The translations under genes were made by a program, and so were the position numbers. 64,000 bases of DNA from Paenibacillus sp. ACRRX. GTDB taxonomy: Bacteria; Bacillota; Bacilli; Paenibacillales; Paenibacillaceae. Below, one piece after another: positions 43,751 through 52,963 of this stretch. The DNA lies in the NCBI RefSeq assembly GCF_022346885.1, contig NZ_JAKRNK010000010.1, positions 1-64,000 on the forward strand. The letters are read 5' to 3'. The stretch's first letter is position 1; every line of letters begins with the position of its first letter. The notes beneath the pieces are model-generated. The model ran no database searches. It was not told the DNA's origin and worked only from the letters and a program-made list of their open reading frames with translations.

Positions 43751-43865
43751 TTCCGCAGCTCATCACTCATCATACGACGAATAAACTACGCAGGCAAATC
43801 ATACAATAGGCTATGGATGAAAGACGCTGCAACCTTATTCTGCATAAAAAATGTACAAAAATGGA

Positions 43866-43895
43866 TTGACAATAATTAAAAGGCAGTGCTAGAAT
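43866..43895 (+). promoter_or_regulatory. Sigma-A promoter of the ABC exporter operon
   Basis: TTGACA (43866-43871), 18-bp spacer, TAGAAT (43890-43895). It lies 59 bp before the leader ORF and 373 bp before the first ABC gene. Confidence 0.7.
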
Positions 43896-43953
43896 CAACA
43901 AAGCAGGTACGACAACGTACATACATACTTTACAAGAGAGGCAGGTGAGTTCC

Positions 43954-44046
43954 ATGTTGTTCATCAATACAAGTAAGCATCGCGATGACGCGATGATCAT
44001 CACACAACAGCATATATGGAGCCCTGCTGATCGATTGCAGCACTAG
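43954..44046 (+). CDS. 30-residue regulatory leader peptide (BmrB-like position)
   Basis: ATG 43954 follows AGGCAGGTGAG at a good spacing. The 30 codons start MLFINTSKHRDD and end SPADRLQH. The peptide has no recognisable fold. It lies between a promoter and a strong intrinsic terminator that precedes two ABC exporter genes. In Bacillus subtilis, bmrB occupies this place and lets stalled ribosomes (ribosome-targeting antibiotics) relieve termination ahead of bmrCD. Function here is inferred from layout, not from sequence identity. Confidence 0.6.
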   Translation: MLFINTSKHRDDAMIITQQHIWSPADRLQH

Positions 44047-44160
44047 GAAGAACAAGAACTTCAGATGTTATTCAAGGTAATGATTAATGACCTGCCTTGA
44101 CTCTCTGTACATTCTGTCTTTCTCTACACCAATCAATCATAATGTGCGGGCTCACACGCT

Positions 44161-44221
44161 CGTACGTCTATATAACCTGTTGCCCACAAGGTATATCGTA
44201 TACGACGATATACCTTTTTTT
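44161..44221 (+). terminator. Attenuator ahead of the ABC exporter genes
   Basis: A 10-bp perfect stem GGTATATCGT (44190-44199)/ACGATATACC (44205-44214) followed by TTTTTT. The upstream segment 44161-44177 (CGTACGTCTATATAACC) is largely complementary to the 5' arm and loop and could form a competing antiterminator. Positioned between leader ORF and structural genes, it would stop transcription unless antitermination occurs. Confidence 0.85.
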
Positions 44222-44267
44222 ATTCCATATTACCTGAATTTGTCAAAAGAAAAGGAAGTGAGAATCA

Positions 44268-46007
44268 ATGTTAGGCGTATTACAAAAACTCGGATGGTTC
44301 TTCCGTGAGCACCGTGCCCGTTACATGGTAGGCATCACTCTACTGGTAGCCATAGGCGCACTTGAGCTCGTTCCCCCTCGGCTGCTGGGTCAGGCGATCG
44401 ATGAGATCGTTTACGGAACGATTACTTGGGAATTACTTACTCGTTATCTGATATATATTTTAGTCTCGATGGTTATCATTTACGTAGTTACGTATGTATG
44501 GATGTATTTGCTTTTTGGCGGGGCCTTTCTCGTTGAACGAAAGCTCCGCTCTAAATTTATGCGTCAGCTCCTGAAGATGACGCCGCCGTTTTTTGAGAAA
44601 TATCGTACGGGTGATCTGATGGCCCGTGCAACGAATGACCTGCGTTCGGTATCCCAAACTGCTGGATTCGGGATGCTGCTGCTGACGGATTCAACCGCAT
44701 TCCTGCTTGTTGTTCTGTTTGCAATGGTGTTCTTAATCCATTGGAAACTGACTTTGATGGCGCTGCTGCCGCTCCCGATTATTGCGATCGCAATGAGAGT
44801 GTTCGGCAAGAAAATTCATGAGCGTTACACCATTGCGCAGGATGCATTCGGTGGCATGAACGACCAAGTGCTTGAATCCGTTGGAGGTGTTCGTGTAATT
44901 CGTGCTTACGTACAGGAACGCAACGACGAGAATCATTTCCGAAACATTACGCAGGACGTTTATCAGAAAAATGTAAATGTCGCCAAGGTAGATGCCTTGT
45001 TTGATCCGACGATCCGATTCTGCATCGGTCTTAGCTATATGATTGGTTTAGGGTATGGCGCGTATTTGATCATTCATCAAGAAATATCAATTGGCGATTT
45101 ACTCGCCTTTAATATGTATCTCGGCATGCTCATCTGGCCGATGTTTGCTATCGGTGAGCTGATCAATATTATGCAGCGAGGCAACGCCTCTCTTGATCGT
45201 GTCAACGAAACGCTGCATTACAAGCCTGACGTTGAGGACGCTGCTGAGACAGAAGCTGTTACTGTGCCAGACATTATAGAATGGCGAAATTATCGCTTCC
45301 AGTATCCTTCCTCCAAGTTCAGCAATCTTAACGATGTGACGCTGTCACTGCGTAAAGGGCAAACGCTCGGCATCGTCGGACGCACAGGAAGCGGCAAGTC
45401 CACATTCGTGAAGCAATTGCTGCGTGAATATCCGATCGGCGATGGACAACTGCTCGTTAATGGAACGGCACTTGAACGTGTGCCGCTAGACCAGATTCGG
45501 AGCTGGATCGGCTATGTACCGCAAGAGCAAATCTTATTTTCTAAGACTGTCAGGGAAAATATCAAGTATGGCAATCCAAACGGCAGCGAGCAGGATGTGT
45601 ATGATGCTATTGAGTTCGCCTCCTTTACACATGATATACCTACACTTGTTGATGGTATCGAGACCTTGGTCGGAGAGAAAGGGGTCGCTTTATCTGGTGG
45701 ACAGAAACAGCGTGTTTCGCTTGCTCGTGCCTTTATTTCCAATTCGGAAGTACTCATATTGGACGATGCCTTGTCAGCCGTTGACGCACGTACAGAAGCC
45801 AATATTATTCAAAATATTCGTGAGCAGCGGGCAGGCAAAACCACTTTAATTACGACGCATCGTTTATCTGCTATTGAACATGCAGATAACATTATCGTGC
45901 TGGATGATGGACAGATCGTCGAGCAGGGTACTCACGAGCAATTAATGGCACAAGATGGCTGGTATAAGGAACAATACATGCGCCAGCAATTGGAATCATC
46001 ACTATAA
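44268..46007 (+). CDS. bmrC: ABC exporter half-transporter, degenerate-site subunit (BmrC/YheI-like)
   Basis: 579 residues. Six-helix transmembrane domain (about 15-310), then the nucleotide-binding domain: Walker A GRTGSGKST, Q-loop YVPQEQILF, signature LSGGQKQR, Walker B VLILDDALSAVD, H-loop TTHRL. The residue after Walker B is Asp instead of the catalytic Glu, the hallmark of the degenerate subunit in heterodimeric exporters such as BmrCD. Length matches YheI (585). Start has AAGGAAGTGAG. It is followed 43 bp later by its partner. Likely a multidrug exporter induced through the attenuator; the substrate is inferred. Gene symbol by orthology guess. Confidence 0.82.
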   Translation: MLGVLQKLGWFFREHRARYMVGITLLVAIGALELVPPRLLGQAIDEIVYGTITWELLTRYLIYILVSMVIIYVVTYVWMYLLFGGAFLVERKLRSKFMRQLLKMTPPFFEKYRTGDLMARATNDLRSVSQTAGFGMLLLTDSTAFLLVVLFAMVFLIHWKLTLMALLPLPIIAIAMRVFGKKIHERYTIAQDAFGGMNDQVLESVGGVRVIRAYVQERNDENHFRNITQDVYQKNVNVAKVDALFDPTIRFCIGLSYMIGLGYGAYLIIHQEISIGDLLAFNMYLGMLIWPMFAIGELINIMQRGNASLDRVNETLHYKPDVEDAAETEAVTVPDIIEWRNYRFQYPSSKFSNLNDVTLSLRKGQTLGIVGRTGSGKSTFVKQLLREYPIGDGQLLVNGTALERVPLDQIRSWIGYVPQEQILFSKTVRENIKYGNPNGSEQDVYDAIEFASFTHDIPTLVDGIETLVGEKGVALSGGQKQRVSLARAFISNSEVLILDDALSAVDARTEANIIQNIREQRAGKTTLITTHRLSAIEHADNIIVLDDGQIVEQGTHEQLMAQDGWYKEQYMRQQLESSL

Positions 46008-46050
46008 TTCAAATTCACATTTTCAAAATAGACTGGAGGAACTACCTCTT

Positions 46051-48267
46051 ATGCATATCGAACAGCAAGAAGAAGCCGTGAAGAAGCGCCCTGTCGGGAA
46101 ACGGTTGTGGCAATACGCGCTGCACTTCAAAGGCAGCTTTATCCTTGCGCTGCTCATGCTGACTTTGGCGGTGGCAGCCGATTTGTCAGGACCATTCATC
46201 GCCAAAGCCATTATAGATCGTCATATCATTGGTATTGAGCAGCCCTATTACGTCACACAAACAGCATCCAAGGACAATGTATCCTTTAATGATGCTACTT
46301 ATAAACGCGCCGACAGATTCGAGCCTGGAGAGACAAAGGGCAACGCAATCCAGATCTTGCAGGTTGGCAAGTCATTCTATCTGATATCTGGCGAAGCGCC
46401 TACTACTACAGGCGTTCGTGAGTATCAAGACGGCACCCTTAAGATCACCGCCAAGGGCCAAGTATGGGAGGCTGCTGCGCAGCCGCTGCCTTTATCCCAA
46501 CTGCTTGTATTTTATGAGCCTGAGATTAGAGGCATCCTCTACTGGCTAGGAATTTATATACTCTTGCTAGCTGTCAGCATCGTGATGAGCTTCGGTAAGA
46601 TTCTCGGCCTGCAGACAGCGGCCAACAAAGTCATTCGCAAGCTTCGTGGTGATGTGTACGCCCATGTACAGCGATTACCTATTCCTTACTTTGACAACTT
46701 ACCAGCAGGTAAAGTCGTATCTCGAATTACCAACGATACGGAAGCAGTCAAAGACTTGTTTGTTGCTGTACTATCTAACTTTACTTCCGGCATTATTACC
46801 ATCGCCGGTATATATGTTGCATTATTTATTCTAGATACAAAGCTTGCCCTGTTCTGTATGGTGCTTGTGCCACTCATTCTAGTGTGGATCGTATTGTACC
46901 GCCGTATTGCAACAAAGTACAACATCGTGATTAGGTCCCGTCTCAGTTCAATTAATGCCATCATTAACGAATCGATTCAAGGTATGCCAGTCATTCGCGC
47001 ATTTCGTCGTGAGAAAGAAACGATGGATGAATTCGAGAAATTAAATGAGGACTATCTGACCTACTCCAACAAAATGTTATCTCTTAATGCCTACACCTCG
47101 CACAATCTTGTTAATGTGCTGCGCAATGTCGCCTTCGCCTTTGTGCTCTGGTATTTCGGAGGTGCATCTTTAAGTGCTTCTGGCATCGTTACACTTGGAG
47201 TGCTGTATGCCTTTACAGATTTGCTCAGTCGCTTGTTCCAACCCCTTACTGGTATGGTGAACCAGTTGGCTACGTTGGACCAATCCATCGTATCGGCTGG
47301 ACGTGTGTTTGAGCTGATGGATGAACAAGGGGAAGAACGACATGACGGTTCAATGCCTCGCTATAAGGGACATGTGGAATTTGATCAAGTTTCCTTTGCG
47401 TATAAAGAAGATTTTGTGCTCAAAAACATTAATTTTGAAGCGAAACCAGGTCAGACCGTTGCTTTAGTCGGCCACACCGGATCAGGAAAGAGCTCCATTA
47501 TGAACTTATTATTCCGTTTCTATGATCCGCAGCAAGGTGAAATTCGTATTGACGGCAACGTCATCCGTGACATTCCAAAACAATGGCTGCGGCAGCACAT
47601 GGGCATTGTTTTGCAGGACCCGTACTTGTTTACAGGAACCATTGAATCCAACGTAAGCTTGGGCGATCCTCGTATTTCCCGGGAAAAAGTCGAAGCTTCG
47701 CTGAATGCTGTCGGGGCAGATCGTGTCTTAAAAACATTAACTAAAGGCCTTGATGAGCCCGTTGTCGAAAAAGGCAGCACCTTATCAGCAGGTCAACGGC
47801 AATTGATTTCATTTGCTCGTGCCCTTGCCTTTGAGCCTTCCATACTCATTCTAGATGAAGCAACGGCGAATATCGATACGGAAACAGAGGCCATTATCCA
47901 AGAAGCGCTGGAGGTATTGAAGCGCGGCCGCACTACGTTTATTATTGCCCATCGACTGTCGACGATAAGAAGTGCTGATCTTATTCTTGTACTCCATCGC
48001 GGAGAAATCGTAGAGCGTGGCTCACATGAAGAGCTCATGGCTATGGAAGGCCGATACTTCCGGATGTATCAGCTGCAATTTGGTGCTCAGGTGGAAAACC
48101 AAGCTCAAAGTGGTCAGATTGGAGAGCCCTCGTTTGCTCCCTTGGAAGATGCGAAATTAGAGGGCGATGAATTCGAGCACAACACTGATGCGTCAAATGA
48201 AGAACATACCAAAAAGAAGCGTGCAGCTATAGCTCAAGCGAAACCTGCTTCAGCTGCATATAAATGA
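46051..48267 (+). CDS. bmrD: ABC exporter half-transporter, catalytic subunit (BmrD/YheH-like)
   Basis: 738 residues from ATG 46051, which has TGGAGGA 10 bp upstream; the longer frame overlapping the previous gene is not used. A large extracytoplasmic insertion of about 110 residues lies between the first two helices (after DRHIIGIEQPYYVT), as in YheH. The nucleotide-binding domain has Walker A GHTGSGKSS, signature LSAGQRQL, Walker B ILILDEATANID with the catalytic Glu, and H-loop IAHRL. It completes the heterodimer. The C-terminal tail of about 55 residues is charged and low-complexity, and not needed for the fold. Confidence 0.82.
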   Translation: MHIEQQEEAVKKRPVGKRLWQYALHFKGSFILALLMLTLAVAADLSGPFIAKAIIDRHIIGIEQPYYVTQTASKDNVSFNDATYKRADRFEPGETKGNAIQILQVGKSFYLISGEAPTTTGVREYQDGTLKITAKGQVWEAAAQPLPLSQLLVFYEPEIRGILYWLGIYILLLAVSIVMSFGKILGLQTAANKVIRKLRGDVYAHVQRLPIPYFDNLPAGKVVSRITNDTEAVKDLFVAVLSNFTSGIITIAGIYVALFILDTKLALFCMVLVPLILVWIVLYRRIATKYNIVIRSRLSSINAIINESIQGMPVIRAFRREKETMDEFEKLNEDYLTYSNKMLSLNAYTSHNLVNVLRNVAFAFVLWYFGGASLSASGIVTLGVLYAFTDLLSRLFQPLTGMVNQLATLDQSIVSAGRVFELMDEQGEERHDGSMPRYKGHVEFDQVSFAYKEDFVLKNINFEAKPGQTVALVGHTGSGKSSIMNLLFRFYDPQQGEIRIDGNVIRDIPKQWLRQHMGIVLQDPYLFTGTIESNVSLGDPRISREKVEASLNAVGADRVLKTLTKGLDEPVVEKGSTLSAGQRQLISFARALAFEPSILILDEATANIDTETEAIIQEALEVLKRGRTTFIIAHRLSTIRSADLILVLHRGEIVERGSHEELMAMEGRYFRMYQLQFGAQVENQAQSGQIGEPSFAPLEDAKLEGDEFEHNTDASNEEHTKKKRAAIAQAKPASAAYK

Positions 48268-48421
48268 ACAGTTGTTCGTTAATGGAATGAAATACAACAC
48301 GAAACCCAAACGTAATTCTGTTTGATGAAGTATCGTATAGGAGGCAGAATTATCCTCCTCCATAAAAGTACCGCGAAAATAATCTTTACAGGTTACATGA
48401 TTAAAGGAGTGAAATGCTATC

Positions 48422-48700
48422 ATGCATTTGAATTGGTATACTGCGGAAACACTGCAAAAAATGAATCAGACCCAGATCGAGAACTCAGCTCGAAGATACT
48501 GGATGTACGCTAGAATCAAGCCGATAAAGCAACCGGAAATGGCTTACTACCAAGATAACGACAGTTATTTATACGGAAAGGCCGTCCATGTGCTGGAAGA
48601 AATGATGGAATCAGAAAATGCCGAACTACGATTGAGAGCTGCTGAGATTGTGATGAGTCACGGCCTGAAACGCTCGCGCGGAGTACGCATTTCAAGTTAA
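48422..48700 (+). CDS. Small hypothetical protein
   Basis: 92 residues, soluble and largely helical, beginning MHLNWYTAETLQKMNQTQIE and ending with a basic RSRGVRISS. AAAGGAGTG lies about 10 bp before ATG 48422. No family recognised. Overlapping ORFs in other frames lack a ribosome binding site. A strong terminator follows. Confidence 0.6.
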   Translation: MHLNWYTAETLQKMNQTQIENSARRYWMYARIKPIKQPEMAYYQDNDSYLYGKAVHVLEEMMESENAELRLRAAEIVMSHGLKRSRGVRISS

Positions 48701-48729
48701 AAACCAACTTATTCGTCCATATTAATAAC

Positions 48730-48770
48730 AAAGCCGTCATTCTGCTGCTAGTAGCAGAATGACGGCTTTT
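48730..48770. terminator. Strong bidirectional terminator
   Basis: 17-bp perfect stem (48730-48746 with 48753-48769, AAAGCCGTCATTCTGCT and its complement) flanked by A-rich and T-rich edges, between convergent genes. Confidence 0.92.
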
Positions 48771-48822
48771 GATCATGAGAAGGCTGGCTTATTGCATCTG
48801 CTTTGCTTAGCACCTATTTACT

Positions 48823-48909
48823 TTACCGGTGCTTCCCTTTAGCATTATTGGCGTCAGAAGTACGTGTACTTTTGGTCTGGTTGGCATGTCCTTGCTGTTT
48901 GTGCGCCAT
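48823..48909 (-). CDS. 28-residue basic small protein (hypothetical)
   Basis: ATG 48909 is preceded by AAGGGGCAAG. The product is very hydrophilic, Lys/His/Gln/Asn-rich (MAHKQQGHANQT..., ending NAKGKHR). This composition recalls minor small acid-soluble spore proteins, but I cannot assign a family. It is next to another small basic ORF on the same strand. Confidence 0.4.
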   Translation of the reverse strand: MAHKQQGHANQTKSTRTSDANNAKGKHR

Positions 48910-48953
48910 GTCAGCTTGCCCCTTTCATTTAGAAAGAAAATAATAAATAAGTG

Positions 48954-49091
48954 CTACGATTCCTGCTTCGGAATGTTATTCAGACTTGGAGCACGTTGAG
49001 CCGCCTTATGTGGTTTTAAGGTTATGCTCGACTCGGCAAATCTGGACTTGTTCTGCAGCTGGTGAATACGGTCAGCTCTGTTGTAAGGCAT
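48954..49091 (-). CDS. 45-residue basic small protein (hypothetical)
   Basis: ATG 49091 is preceded by AGGGGGTG, 7 bp away. The product starts MPYNRADRIHQLQNKSRF and is basic and hydrophilic. No family recognised. It lies between the SDR gene and the 28-residue ORF, all on the minus strand. Confidence 0.4.
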   Translation of the reverse strand: MPYNRADRIHQLQNKSRFAESSITLKPHKAAQRAPSLNNIPKQES

Positions 49092-49154
49092 TATGAACAC
49101 CCCCTATCTCATATCCTGTCCATCCGCAAGAGCAATATGTAATGTGCCAGCATT

Positions 49155-50033
49155 TCACGAACCATGCCTATTTCTACGTATATCTACACCAATTACTTTC
49201 CATAACATCCGCTCAAATGCTTTCCAAGGAAGAAGCATTCGACTGAGCAATACAGTACGAGCTCCCTTGCCAATTGGATATCGAAGCTTCCGTTTGCCGC
49301 CTGCTGTATGGGCAATTCTTACTATTAGGTTCACAACGGGATCAGGCAGAGGCGCTGTAGCCCCATTATGCTGAATGCTGGCAAGTACCTTATCCACATA
49401 ATAGTGGTTAGGGGAATCATCAGGTGTATGCAATTGTGCCAGACTGCTATCCCATATATTTGTGCGATAGCTCGCCGGCTCTACCAGTACAACATCTACA
49501 CCATACGGCGCCATTTCCAGCCGCAAAGCTTCACTGAAGCCTTCCAATGCAAATTTGGAGGCCACATAAGGTCCGAGGCCCGGAAAACCCATCCGTCCAC
49601 TGATACTGCTGATCTGGATAATACAGCCACTCCGAGCCTTGCGCATATAGGGTATGGCAGCCTTAGTAACTTGCACAGCTCCAAATACGTTCGTATCAAA
49701 CTGGTCGCGCCAAACTTGCATCGGCACATCCTCTGCATATCCACCTGCGGCATAACCAGCATTATTAATAACAATGTCGATCTTCCCGTAAAGATCTATA
49801 ATTTGTTGGGCTATAAGTTGAGCTTGCTCCTCGTGCCGAACATCCAGCTCCCACACGTGTACCGTTGCTTCTTGTGTATAGTGGCTTATGAATTGTATAA
49901 TCTGTTCCCGCCGTGCATCTGCCTGCCTCGTCGTTGCAACAATAACATAACCGGATTGTGCCAGCTTGGCTGCTGTCAATAGGCCAAATCCACTGGCTGC
50001 TCCGGTAATCCATGCCGTCTTGGCTTGAGCCAC
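49155..50033 (-). CDS. Short-chain dehydrogenase/reductase (classical SDR)
   Basis: 292 residues. NAD(P)-binding TGAASGFG near residue 10, structural NNAG near 91, catalytic Ser in ISSIS and YVASK near 159. Its C-terminal extension (about 50 residues with AGGKRKLRYPIGKG) is common in SDRs annotated as retinol or steroid dehydrogenase-like. Start GTG 50033, with GGAG 10 bp upstream. It follows the chemoreceptor gene by 18 bp. Confidence 0.88.
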   Translation of the reverse strand: MAQAKTAWITGAASGFGLLTAAKLAQSGYVIVATTRQADARREQIIQFISHYTQEATVHVWELDVRHEEQAQLIAQQIIDLYGKIDIVINNAGYAAGGYAEDVPMQVWRDQFDTNVFGAVQVTKAAIPYMRKARSGCIIQISSISGRMGFPGLGPYVASKFALEGFSEALRLEMAPYGVDVVLVEPASYRTNIWDSSLAQLHTPDDSPNHYYVDKVLASIQHNGATAPLPDPVVNLIVRIAHTAGGKRKLRYPIGKGARTVLLSRMLLPWKAFERMLWKVIGVDIRRNRHGS

Positions 50034-50051
50034 TATACGTTCACTCCATTC

Positions 50052-51857
50052 CTATTTCTCGCCTTCCTTTTCAACTGCTTGTTCAGCCTCACTACTTTGA
50101 TCATCAACTTTAAAGTGCGTCAAATGACGCTCCAACTGCTCGCTTAGTTGTTGTAGATTCGTCACGGAGGAACGCATCTGCTCAGTCATAGCAGATTGTT
50201 GCTCCGCTGCCGCGGCCACACGTTCAGTATAGGAATTGCTCTGCACGGCAATATCCGTCAGCTGCTCAAGTGATGCTGTAATTTCTTCACAGGCTGCCGA
50301 CATCTGGGTAGCTACGACGCTGCCCTCTTTTACTTGTTCTGATATATGTTCGACGGCTGTCACAATATGCATAAATGCTTTATCCGCATCCCGTACGACA
50401 TTTAAGCCGGCTTCAACTGCTCCCTGCTGTGATTGAGCCGCATGATCTGTTTTCAGTTTACGTGCATGAATCTGCTCAATAAGCTGCATAATATGGTTAA
50501 GTGAATGTTTTGAATGCTCTGCCAACTTTCGAACTTCAACAGCAACGACTTGGAACCCTTTACCATGCTCACCAGCACGTGCTGCTTCAATTGAAGCGTT
50601 AAGTGCCAACAGTTCTGTCTGCTTGACTACCCCTTGAATAAACTGCACAGCGTCTCCGATTTCCAGAACTTCTTTTGACAATTCATTAAGTGCTTGATAG
50701 GTATCCTGTGAAGCGTCTTGAATACGCTCCATCTGTTCCACTGTACGCGTAATGACTTGGCGCCCCGCCTGCGCTTGCTCTGCTGAAGCATTCATGTGCT
50801 CAAATACAACGGTTGAGGTTTCCGATAAGTTCTGTACGCCTAGCGTAATCTCAAGCATGGCTTGCTTCGTCTCGGCCGTGCTTTGCAGTTGGACTTGTAC
50901 ACCGGATGCAACCTGCTGCATGGAGGCACTCACCTCTATCGCAGACGCTGCGGTTTCTTGGGCTCCGCTGTTTAATTCAGAAGTGGATACCGCCACACCT
51001 TCAGAAGCTCGCTGCACATCTTTTAGCAAAGCGCTTAGACGCTCTATCATTTGATTAAAGACATGGGCAACTTTGCTGATCTCATCGTCACCCTTTACAT
51101 CCAACCGAACGGTAAGATCTCCTTCAGCTGCACGTTCAGCCAATTGATGCACACGACGAAGTGGATTCAATTGGAATCGGATATACCAGACAAGCACAGC
51201 TAGCCCCACGAATATAATGATCAATCCAATCCATAACGTCTCCATTAAAGTGCTCATTAGATTGGCTCTCACCTGCGTGTAATCAAAATCAATAGCAAAT
51301 ATAGCTAAAGTCTGACCTTGCTCGTTCTTGATTGGTGCAACGGCTGTAATGATCCAATTATCCCCTATTTTAAAGTCGCTCGTAATCGCAGTACCTTTTT
51401 TTAACATAGCTGCATAAGCATCATTTAATTCATCTGATAACGTAATCATCTTGCCAGGTGGATAGCCTCTTGATTCAAACTGCTTGCTCGCTTGAACCAG
51501 CTTCAGCTTTTTGTTGCTTAAGTCTTCTTTAGACGGTGGCATTACAATAAACGTATTATGTATATCTTCTTTAACCAGACTGTTCAATTTCTCTCGAATG
51601 AGACGAAAGGTAGGATTGGAAGCATAATCTTTGCTGGTATTGGCATCAGAGAAAGAATAAGAGACTTGTCTAACAGATGATTGAAGTTCCTGAATTTGCA
51701 GCGTCATCATCACTTTTAACCGCTGTTCAAGAAAGTCCATATACATCTCCTGCTGCTGCGAGTACTGCCTTACAAATAATACAGAGCAAAGCAGCAATAC
51801 AATCACGATTATAACAGCGATCATCTTGGCAATAATGCTTCGTCTAATTATACCCAT
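50052..51857 (-). CDS. Methyl-accepting chemotaxis protein
   Basis: 601 residues from ATG 51857, which has AAGGGG 10 bp upstream; an upstream ATG at 51884 has none. N-terminal membrane helix ([21 protein letters not shown]), a dCache/single-Cache-like extracytoplasmic domain of about 160 residues, second helix ([19 protein letters not shown]), HAMP ([21 protein letters not shown]), then a signalling domain with the hairpin tip [29 protein letters not shown]. It senses an unknown solute and controls CheA. A Fur-box-like site lies 60 bp upstream and siderophore uptake genes are next door. Confidence 0.93.
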   Translation of the reverse strand: MGIIRRSIIAKMIAVIIVIVLLLCSVLFVRQYSQQQEMYMDFLEQRLKVMMTLQIQELQSSVRQVSYSFSDANTSKDYASNPTFRLIREKLNSLVKEDIHNTFIVMPPSKEDLSNKKLKLVQASKQFESRGYPPGKMITLSDELNDAYAAMLKKGTAITSDFKIGDNWIITAVAPIKNEQGQTLAIFAIDFDYTQVRANLMSTLMETLWIGLIIIFVGLAVLVWYIRFQLNPLRRVHQLAERAAEGDLTVRLDVKGDDEISKVAHVFNQMIERLSALLKDVQRASEGVAVSTSELNSGAQETAASAIEVSASMQQVASGVQVQLQSTAETKQAMLEITLGVQNLSETSTVVFEHMNASAEQAQAGRQVITRTVEQMERIQDASQDTYQALNELSKEVLEIGDAVQFIQGVVKQTELLALNASIEAARAGEHGKGFQVVAVEVRKLAEHSKHSLNHIMQLIEQIHARKLKTDHAAQSQQGAVEAGLNVVRDADKAFMHIVTAVEHISEQVKEGSVVATQMSAACEEITASLEQLTDIAVQSNSYTERVAAAAEQQSAMTEQMRSSVTNLQQLSEQLERHLTHFKVDDQSSEAEQAVEKEGEK

Positions 51858-51917
51858 CCATCTCAGACCCCTTTTTATCTTCATAAAAATTCCATATTTT
51901 TGACTTGAAATCTGTCA

Positions 51918-51936
51918 TATAATGAAAATCATTGTA
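51918..51936. promoter_or_regulatory. Fur-box-like site before the chemoreceptor gene
   Basis: TATAATGAAAATCATTGTA matches the classic 19-bp Fur box GATAATGATAATCATTATC at 15 of 19 positions and is centred on the palindrome AATGA-AAA-TCATT. It is 60 bp upstream of the chemoreceptor start. Confidence 0.55.
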
Positions 51937-52070
51937 CCATAATGAGACGATTGTTTACCATATTTTAATCCGAATCCGTTGTAAATTTATCGGTTTTTGT
52001 CGAATTAACAAAAACGTGCCCATAGTGAATCTCATTTATATAAAAATAAATTTAATATCTCCAGAAAAAT

Positions 52071-52101
52071 AAAGAAAGAGACTGGAAAAACCAGCCTCTT
52101 T
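52071..52101 (-). terminator. Terminator after the siderophore ABC operon
   Basis: Stem AAAGAGACTGG (52075-52085)/CCAGCCTCTTT (52091-52101) with one mismatch, followed on the minus strand by CTTTATTTTTC. Confidence 0.75.
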
Positions 52102-52186
52102 GTTCATCTCTTGTATGTGTATTTCCTATTAGATATCGTTAGTTCGTGAATGCAAATTGTTCTAGCTATTACCCACATGGCAAGTC

Positions 52187-52963
52187 TTACAGCAGCTTCA
52201 TCGATCGAATAAGCGGACGTCCTTGCTCCTCCTCCAATTCTACAGTTGCTTCTACTCGAAATACATCACGGAGCATCTGGGCGTTAATCACTTCACCTGG
52301 CATTCCACTCGCATAAACGGAACCTCTGTTCATCACCGTAATTCGATCCGAGTACGCCGATGCATGGTTCAGATCATGTAATACCATCACAACGGTCATT
52401 TGTTTATCTCGATTAAGCAGGACGACAAGCTCCATAATCTCAAGCTGATGACAAATGTCCAGATATGTTGTCGGTTCATCCAACAATAATACGCGAGGCT
52501 GCTGGGCTACTGCCATTGCAATCCGCGCCCGCTGTCGCTCGCCGCCTGACAACTCTTGTACGCTGCTGGTTGCTAGTGCTGACATTCCCGTAATATAGAG
52601 CGCCCATTGGATCACTTCTTGATCTTGCTCATCAAGCCGCTGCATCCATCCTTTATGTGGAAATCTGCCATATGACACTAGATCATACACACTTATGTCC
52701 GTCGGACGCTCTTGAGCTTGCGCCAGCATAGCCAGATGGCGTGCAAACGGTTTTGCAGCCCACTGCCCAATGTCTTTGCCATTCAGGTAAACAACTCCGC
52801 TCTCGCTTTGCAATTGGCGAGAAAGCACTTTCAACAGTGTACTCTTCCCACAACCGTTAGGTCCAAGAATGCTATGCACAAGACCCTCTTCGAATTGAAC
52901 GTTAACCCGATCAATAACGGTATGATTACGATATTTTACAACCAGCTGCTCTCCACGAATCAC
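52187..52963 (-). CDS. Siderophore/heme ABC transporter ATPase (FecE/FhuC-like)
   Basis: 258 residues. Walker A GPNGCGKST, Q-loop AMLAQAQE, signature LSGGERQRARIAMAV, Walker B VLLLDEPTTYLD, H-loop VLHDLNHA. The GERQRA and TYLD(I)CHQ details are typical of iron-siderophore importers. It overlaps the permease stop by 4 bp. Last gene of a three-gene import operon. Confidence 0.92.
   Translation of the reverse strand: MIRGEQLVVKYRNHTVIDRVNVQFEEGLVHSILGPNGCGKSTLLKVLSRQLQSESGVVYLNGKDIGQWAAKPFARHLAMLAQAQERPTDISVYDLVSYGRFPHKGWMQRLDEQDQEVIQWALYITGMSALATSSVQELSGGERQRARIAMAVAQQPRVLLLDEPTTYLDICHQLEIMELVVLLNRDKQMTVVMVLHDLNHASAYSDRITVMNRGSVYASGMPGEVINAQMLRDVFRVEATVELEEEQGRPLIRSMKLL

Noticed and set aside
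44087-44308. 73-codon plus-strand ORF across the ABC attenuator
   Set aside because: It reads through the terminator stem, lacks a ribosome binding site and overlaps the true ABC start.
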